From positions 62,001-126,000 of the forward strand of contig JANFAH010000074.1 of assembly GCA_024663395.1 (NCBI GenBank): a stretch of 64,000 nt of DNA. Reading direction: 5' to 3'. The DNA is from Pisolithus tinctorius. Lineage: Eukaryota; Basidiomycota; Agaricomycetes; Boletales; Pisolithaceae. The notes under the pieces were generated by a model. That model ran no database searches. It was not told where the DNA came from and saw only the letters and a list, made by a program, of their open reading frames with translations. Of this stretch, positions 57,905 through 64,000 are shown one piece after another; positions within the stretch are counted from its first letter, which is position 1; the number at the start of each line of letters is the position of its first letter. The translations under genes and the position numbers were made by a program.

Positions 57905-58427
57905 TTCACGGCTGCTGATTGGATGGTGTAGGAAGGAGAACAAAGCAATCGAACGAATCGATATCGACGGCTCCCCTGGGTATTTATATGCTTGACGCGG
58001 GGCTCAGGGCACTGGCAGCGATACAAAATTAGATTCCATCAAGCTCGTGCTGTGTCGTGGCAGCACTGCAGCACCGCTGAAGTTGATTTAACAAGAAAAC
58101 CTGATTAGAATGCGACCTCGGCGTAAGCTTTACAAATAAAACCGATGACGACAAGCTGTAACACCACCTGAGACTGTCACCGCCCGAGTCGGTCATCGTC
58201 GGCATCAATGTTTTTCGCTCATCAAAGGTAACGTCTCGCACACTGCACAGCCCGGGTCCCCAGCTTGTTTGGCTGTCTCGGCACCGTTGAGCGTTGCTCC
58301 CGCGCCCGGTGATCCACCGACTAGGGTCCGGCAAGTGCCGCCACGACCATACGGATCTAAATGGTCCCACCCAAGAGCAGGCTTTCCCTCGTTGTCCCTT
58401 GTCTCTCCCGCTCCTGGTTGCTTGCCT
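57905..58427. promoter_or_regulatory. Divergent promoter region aminotransferase / arginase
   Basis: 523 bp between start codons pointing apart. It includes TATAAATA for the aminotransferase (minus strand, 57981-57988). The part next to arginase (58210-58427) is open in one frame but has no ATG before 58428. Confidence 0.5.
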
Positions 58428-59862
58428 ATGACTACCCTCACTAACAAGTTCCTCCCCAATCCGAAGACCATCGCTGTGGGTCACCTATTCTCTTACATCG
58501 GTATAAGTGGTTAATGTTCGTATGAAGGTCGTGGGTTGTCCCTTCAGGTGAGACCATGCACTCACCTTACGAGCGATACCTAGCTCACTCATCCGTTGTC
58601 ATGTACAGTGGCGGTCAGGTGTGTCTTTCCGTCTTTCCGTCTTCTTTCGTGTGCGATCACTTACTTCCATTTCACATAGCCTAAACTCGGAGTCGACAAA
58701 GGCCCAATCCATCTCGTCGAAGCGGGTTTGATTACTCGGCTTGAGGAACTTGGCTGGAGAGTCCTCTTTGATGGTCACCATCAATTCGAAGAAATCTCAG
58801 CTGCTTCGGACCCACCAATTGGCAAACTTCAGAACCCCAGACACGTATCCCGCGTCTGCGAATCCGTAGCAGAGGTCGTCGGCGCGCATGTAAGGAACGG
58901 CCAGTTACCAGTCACTCTTGGAGGCGATCATTCGCTCGTATGTAGATGTTTATTCGCGATGTGTTCTCGTGGCCGCGTTAACGCTTACTCCTAGGCCATG
59001 GGTACCATTTCGGGAACGTTGAGGTACGCTGTCGTCATATACGTCTTAGGGATTTTAACGTTGCGCGCTGTAGCTCCTATCCCGATGCATGCGTCATATG
59101 GGTTGATGCCCATGCTGATATCAATACTGCTGAAACGACATCCAGCGGTATGTATACACACCGTTTACGTCAATTACGGATACATGTGATGTCACAACAG
59201 GAAATATTCATGGTATGCCTGTTTCATTCCTTCTTGGACTTGGAGAGAAGATACCCGAGTATGCTTGGGTCAAGCCCCTCTTGAGACCGGAGCGTCTTGT
59301 CTACATCGGCCTGCGTGATCTCGACGCCGGAGAGAAGCGCATCCTGAGGGAGAACAATATCAAAGCTTTTAGTATGCACGAGGTAGACAAGTACGGCATT
59401 GGGCGCGTGGTGGATATGGCACTTGACCACGTCAACCCGAATCGCGATCTACCAATTCACTTGAGTTTCGACGTAGATGCACTCGACCCTTCCGTGGCAC
59501 CGTCCACCGGAACACCTGTAAGCCGTTTTAGGAATTGATATCGCTATTCATCCAACCACAATTAGGTGCGCGGAGGTTTAACCTTCCGAGAAGGTCACTA
59601 TATTTGTGAAGCAATACACGAAACGGGGCTCCTCGTGGCCCTCGATTTAATGGTTCGTTGCCTTGTGATATTAGATGTTAACTTCAGTTTACCGGCCGTT
59701 GCACAGGAGGTCAACCCGTCACTGGCTGACCCTGAGAGCGTCCGGCAGACAGTGGCGGTGGGTTGTTCCCTTGTCTGTTCTGCACTGGGTGAGTGAGCAT
59801 TGGATAGACGCTCTGCTCCCTTCGCAAATTCACGCTGCTCGTTAGGGGAGACTTTACTCTAA
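58428..59862 (+). CDS. CAR1: Arginase
   Basis: Manganese enzyme that splits arginine to ornithine and urea. Exon 1 (58428-58475, [16 protein letters not shown]), exon 2 (58528-58547, VVGCPFS), exon 3 of only 10 nt (58609-58618) and exon 4 from 58680 ([18 protein letters not shown]) are needed to give the family N-terminus [19 protein letters not shown]. Metal ligands: GGDHS (about 58920-58940), WVDAHADIN (about 59095) with [10 protein letters not shown], and SFDVDALDP (about 59465-59490). The last splice (donor GG|GTGAGT, 59788) gives CALGETLL and a stop at 59862, the usual fungal end; without it the protein would stop at 59796. About 320 residues. All catalytic residues are present. Confidence 0.94.
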
Positions 59863-60377
59863 GCATTCACGTATTTTGTGGATGCGGACAATAATGTGTA
59901 ACAACAGAGTTCAACCACAGAATATACATTGTTGACGGATATCGCTTTGGATCTCGGGAAATGTGAAGAGTGAGGATGGTCGATCGTTGTGAACTCGGTC
60001 AATCCCGAGTGTTTGTCAAAGCGCGTTCAAAGCTGTGCGCTGCCTCCGGGTGGTCCATCTCGGTGTGCCAATATTTCTTAAACGTGACTTTCCATTTTTG
60101 CTATATTTTCTGTGTCCAGGCATATGGGGACAATAGCGCAGCAAGTTAATATTCCAAGGAAAACCTAAGCGTTCTGTTTACAAGGGTAATATCAAAGCAA
60201 CAGTTTTGTCACAACGTTCTAGCTGCTTTGCGCTACTAAATGAGGGAGTTAGTCTGAGTAACTATAAATTCAGATCATCTTATCCTCCCTCCTCATTCCT
60301 ATCCTCTTCATCACTTCTAGTGTATCTTCTCTAGAGACCCATCCTCATTATACTCTTGAGCGTTGTTTTGTCTGACG
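59863..60377 (+). promoter_or_regulatory. Promoter region of the zinc-finger repeat protein
   Basis: 515 bp from the arginase stop to the next start. A TATAAAT box lies at 60263-60269, followed by a CT-rich tract (about 60281-60330), about 115 bp upstream of the ATG. This is a common fungal core-promoter layout. The rest is featureless. Confidence 0.5.
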
Positions 60378-62858
60378 ATGCAGGCCCCGATAGGTCAAGA
60401 CATATTTCAGTCGACGCGTCTGGACGCGTCTCATAACCAGGCTCAACACGGTGCGACGCGTCTCGTGTGGCCACTTTATCCACCCTCGCAGCCACTACCC
60501 TCTGGCGTAGATGGCTCCGCGCCGTTATTCATTTCGGACGCGTTCATGGGCACCCCCCCGCTTTCCCGATCCTCTTCGAGGACGTCCACCACCGCGTCTA
60601 GCTCATCCCTCCCTACACCGACTTTACAGAACTTAATAATGTCCAACATCTTCCACGAGAATGTAGACCAGTACGATGATGCGTTGAACGCGACGGCACC
60701 CCTCGTACCGACCCTCGCGCCTCCCCTTCTCTGTGCTGCGAATATTGCCACAGGAACTCAGCCCTCCCTTCCACTTCCCTTTTCACAGCACCAGTCTGTG
60801 CACATCGATCACTCGCCTGGATCTTCTCACCTTGTCGCTCCGGGTGGCTTTAATAACTATGCGGATAATATGCCTGGTGGGGAACCCGAGGATACCCCAC
60901 AAGCCGCACCGTCTGGATTACCTACCTCTTATCCATTTACCTTCAAAGCATATCCGCAGATGGAAAACCTCTTGAATACCCTGGCCGCAATGGAGCAGGG
61001 GAGCCTTGGCAACCAATCAACCCTTCAGTTCTCCGAGAACTTTGGCTTGCAAGCCGGACCAGTCTATCAGCAGCACGCTGAGGGCCGCCTTCTGAACGGA
61101 GTAAACATTCAGTCCCCCGAGAACCTCGCACCTGCCTATCAAGAAGACGCATCTGACTCCTGGAGCCACCTCAACGGAGCAAATCTTCAATTTCCCGCAG
61201 TGCAACCCGGTTCAGTCTATCAGCAGCACAGGTATAACTCTAGGAGCTACCTTGACGAGGCAAATTTTCAGTCCCCCGACCTTGCTGGCCAAACCGCATC
61301 TGTTTATCAGCCACACGCGTCTAACTCTGGGAGTCACCTCAATGGTGCAGGTTTCCAGTCCCCCGAGAACGTAGGAGTGCAACTCGGATCGGTCTACCAG
61401 CAGCACGGGTCTAACTCTGGGAGCCTCCTCAATGGTGCGAATTTACACTCCCCCGAGAACGTAGGAGTGCAACTCGGATCGGTCTACCAGCAGCACGCGT
61501 CTCACTCTGAGAACCACCTTAGCGGAGCAAATTTTCAGTCCCCTGAGAGATTTGAGGCGCAAGACGCACACGTTTACCAGCAACATGCGTCCGACTTTGG
61601 GAGCCCCATTCACAGCCAAGGACATCTGCAGCTCTCGCATAACCTTCATGTGCAACCTGGCCCTGTCTATGAGCTCGCGTCTAGCTCTGGGAGCCACCAT
61701 CTTCAGGGAATGAACTCTCCGCTCTCAGGGAACGTCGGGATGCAGTCCGGATCCGTTTATCAGCAACAGGCGTCCAACTCCGGTGGCCACTATATTCAGG
61801 GAGTAAACTCCCAGTCCTCCGGGAACGTCGGCGTGCAATCGCAAACTGTTTATCAGCAGCACGCGTCTAACCCTGCGATCTACCTTCATAACCAAGCAAA
61901 TTCGCAGTCCCTGCAGAACCTGAATGTACAACCTGGCTCTGTCTATCAGCAGCACGCGACCTACCTTCACAACCAAGCAAGCTTGCATTTCTCGCAGAAC
62001 CTTAATGTGCAACCCGGCCGTGTTTATCAGCAGCATGCGTCTAACCCTGGGAACAACGTAGCGACCGCACCTATTCATCATGTCCGCAACCCGGGTCCCA
62101 GTGCCCCTGGTGTTAACTTGGGAACCAATCCCACCCATCAATCAGTGTTTGTAGTTTCTACAAGCAGGAACTCTAACGTTCCACGTGTCAACGGTGGCTC
62201 GGTTCAGACGACGGCGAACAACGCCAATCCGGGGACTTCGCCTGCCACAAGTGCTACCTTGTATGTTCAGCAGATTCAACCATCTGGTGGACTATCGACA
62301 GTGTCGACTCGTCCCGCCGGGGCTTCTGGCAAGCGTAGCAGGGCAGATTTCGAAGGGAAGACTAACGAGTCCTCCGAACCACCCGCGAAACAAGCCAAAA
62401 AGTCACCCGTAGCCAAGCAGAGCAAAGCTAACGCCGGCTCAATAAAACCGAAAAGAGTCGTTAAGGTGGTGGGTTTTTCCCTATCTTGTCCTTCTGCTCG
62501 ACCCGGTGCTTATTAACTTTCAGAAGGAAATAAAGAGGGGGATCCCATGTGACCTTTGTAAGAGACCGGTGACCCAAGGTAGAGAATGGCACCACGATCA
62601 GACCCTGCACCATCGCAAAGCTGAAAAACCCAAGAGCAAAGTTCGCGGCGATTGGCTATGCCAAATTTGCGATCAGCGGTGAGTCTACAACGTCGTACAA
62701 GTCCGCTGTAGTTGCTGATGATGAAAATGTGTAGTTTCGCCCGCAACGACTCTTGTTTCCGTCACCAGGAACGCCTTCATGGCGGTCGATTCCCGGAAAT
62801 GATGATCTTTGCCCCTCTACCGACTCCCATTGAAAACAACCCCCCTCAGTCTCAGTGA
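60378..62858 (+). CDS. Zinc-finger protein with a tandem Gln/Asn/Ser-rich repeat domain
   Basis: Not recognised as a named family. Start MQAPIGQDIFQSTRL at 60378. A Pro/Ser-rich head (LSRSSSRTSTTASSSS) is followed by about eleven repeats of a ~30-residue unit (VYQQHASNSGSHLNG, then ANFQSPENVGVQ), a linker, and a basic stretch, GKRSRADF and PPAKQAKKSPVAKQSK (nuclear-localisation-like, about 62320-62420). After an intron (about 62467-62525) come CDLCKRPV, WHHDQTLHH, and, across a second intron (about 62679-62733), CQICDQRFARNDSCFRHQERLH, a C2H2 finger of the form C-x2-C-x12-H-x4-H. It ends NPPQSQ at 62858. The C-terminal finger, basic region and low-complexity body suggest a transcription factor. 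The upstream TATA box supports the chosen start. Confidence 0.8.
61062..62060 (+). repeat. In-frame coding repeat of about 90 bp, eleven units
   Basis: The codons for VY(Q)Q begin at 61062, 61215, 61302, 61392, 61482, 61572, 61665, 61755, 61848, 61941 and 62022. Spacings are 153, 87, 90, 90, 90, 93, 90, 93, 93 and 81 bp, all divisible by three. The 153-bp gap holds a diverged unit (AYQEDASDSWSHLNG). Confidence 0.92.
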
Positions 62859-63608
62859 ATAGAAAGCTTTATATTGTCCCATTTCCATGATACATCGCAA
62901 GACCCACATCTTTCCACGTACATACATTCCTTCTCTTTTTTTTCCACTCATTTGGCAGTGCTGGATGACTGTCTACCTATGATACCCGTCTCTCATTTTA
63001 CCATGCTCTTGCATTGTTCTCACACCTCTATCGTTTCACCCTTGTATCACCTCCGTCCCACATAATGCTGTACTCACCCTGTCATGTGTAGCGCGACACG
63101 CGTATTCACCTCTCCTACTTAGCCTATGACATCAATCATGCTTTCTTTATTCTGGACATATGCACATATCTCTACACGTCATGCATAATATACACAGCTA
63201 GGGCTTATGGATCATTGAACCTCGCCTTGAAGACTCGCTCACCGATGTTTGTTTCTGATTTTATTTTCATCCTTTTGATGAATGGATGTAGACATTGAAG
63301 CCGCACAAGTCCGTTTTGCGATCATGTATAATGATGTCATCGCAAATGGTGATGAAATCTCAAGCGAAATTGATAAGGGATATTCCCGACCTGTGTTCAG
63401 CACACGCTCGTAATACCTCACAGCAATATCCATTCTCACCTAGCGTAAGCACTGTCGAGAAAGGGGACAGCGGATACGTACATCTTAACGAGAGGTTACC
63501 ATCCTGTATACATTACAGCTTGGCCAATCAGTCCACACCATTATTCCTATTGCGGTGGATGGCAAACGGTGATCAACCATAAAGTACCGCACATCCCAGC
63601 TCGGGGAC
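62859..63608. other. Convergent intergenic region
   Basis: 750 bp between two stop codons facing each other, T/C-rich in the first half. Only short chance frames were seen. Confidence 0.45.
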
Positions 63609-64000
63609 CTATGACTTGTACTGCTCGTTGAATTCCCTTCCGATGAGCATACGCCGTATCTCCTGGGTTCCAGCTCCAACCGTGTACAGACGCGAATCTC
63701 GCAGAATTCTGCCCATGGGGTAGTCTGTTGGAAAAGATCAGTCATGTCGTCGTAATGCTTCAGCAGATTTACACCGACCGTTTATGTAACCATTGCCACC
63801 AAGACACTGCATACCCTCCATTGCTACCTCGACAGCTCGCTCAGTGCTGTACAATATAGCACCTGCGCAATCCTGGAGGCAGTATGTATCTGCACCGTAA
63901 CAATACCTAGGAGGGAAACACGTACCCGGCGGCTAATATGGCCCCTATCACATGCACGAGCGACAGCATAAACGTATGACCTGCTCGCATTAATCTTCGT
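63609..64000 (-). CDS. IVD: Isovaleryl-CoA dehydrogenase, C-terminal part (5' end outside window)
   Basis: Mitochondrial FAD enzyme of leucine breakdown. Reading in from the right edge: [19 protein letters not shown], an intron (about 63862-63925), [20 protein letters not shown] and [11 protein letters not shown], an intron (about 63724-63775), then [20 protein letters not shown] and [17 protein letters not shown], stop at 63609. The GAGTQEIRR end and the CxGGxGYIN block fit the acyl-CoA dehydrogenase family, and the close match to [14 protein letters not shown] favours IVD over short-chain relatives. The catalytic Glu lies outside the visible part or near the edge and cannot be judged. Confidence 0.88.

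Noticed and set aside
22553..59862. A catabolic gene cluster (IDO, aminotransferase, arginase, HIBCH, IVD)
   Set aside because: The genes are scattered among unrelated core genes and serve different pathways; no shared promoter motif was found.
1..64000. tRNA genes
   Set aside because: No segment with a credible B-box (GGTTCGAANCC-like) paired to an A-box at tRNA spacing was found by eye.

Overview
The window is nuclear DNA of a filamentous basidiomycete, most likely an Agaricomycete. Genes are dense, on both strands, and cut by many introns of about 45-60 nt with GT..AG ends and CTAAC/CTAAT-type branch sites. The protein set (Tim54, CwfJ/Cwf19-like protein with zinc knuckles, fungal IDO, Crypton recombinase) is fungal. 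Gene models were built by hand by joining conserved protein segments through in-phase splice sites. No tRNA, rRNA or CRISPR array was seen.

Layout. 1-16 kb: SNW1/Prp45 (spliceosome, cut by the left edge), Tim54 (mitochondrial import), a large Mer3/HFM1 meiotic helicase, Cks1 (divergent from Mer3), an unrecognised gene, and an M16 insulysin/Ste23-type protease. 16-36 kb: a large basidiomycete-type membrane protein, RPA1, indoleamine 2,3-dioxygenase, 3-hydroxyisobutyryl-CoA hydrolase, tubulin cofactor E, an SR-type two-RRM protein, cysteine desulfurase Nfs1, NECAP and a CSN8-like COP9 subunit. This is ordinary core genome.

36-46.8 kb is a different landscape, a probable accessory island between CSN8 and UBLCP1. 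It holds about 2 kb without a clear gene, a degenerate XPG/Rad2-like nuclease, a broken copy of the C-terminal half of RNA polymerase II subunit RPB1 that has been amplified internally (a 67-bp minisatellite plus a multiplied trigger-loop segment), a Crypton tyrosine-recombinase gene that reads as intact, and GC-rich DNA with a perfect 24-bp palindrome.

46.8-64 kb returns to core genome: UBLCP1 phosphatase, a NUDT19-like Nudix hydrolase, a secreted type-B carboxylesterase, CWF19L1/Drn1, a class I/II aminotransferase, arginase (with a 10-nt exon), a zinc-finger protein carrying about eleven in-frame ~30-residue repeats, and the 3' end of isovaleryl-CoA dehydrogenase at the right edge.

Functional links: Mer3, Cks1 and RPA1 serve recombination and the cell cycle; HIBCH, IVD, IDO, arginase and the aminotransferase serve amino-acid catabolism; SNW1, the SR protein and CWF19L1 serve splicing. 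These genes are not clustered as pathways.
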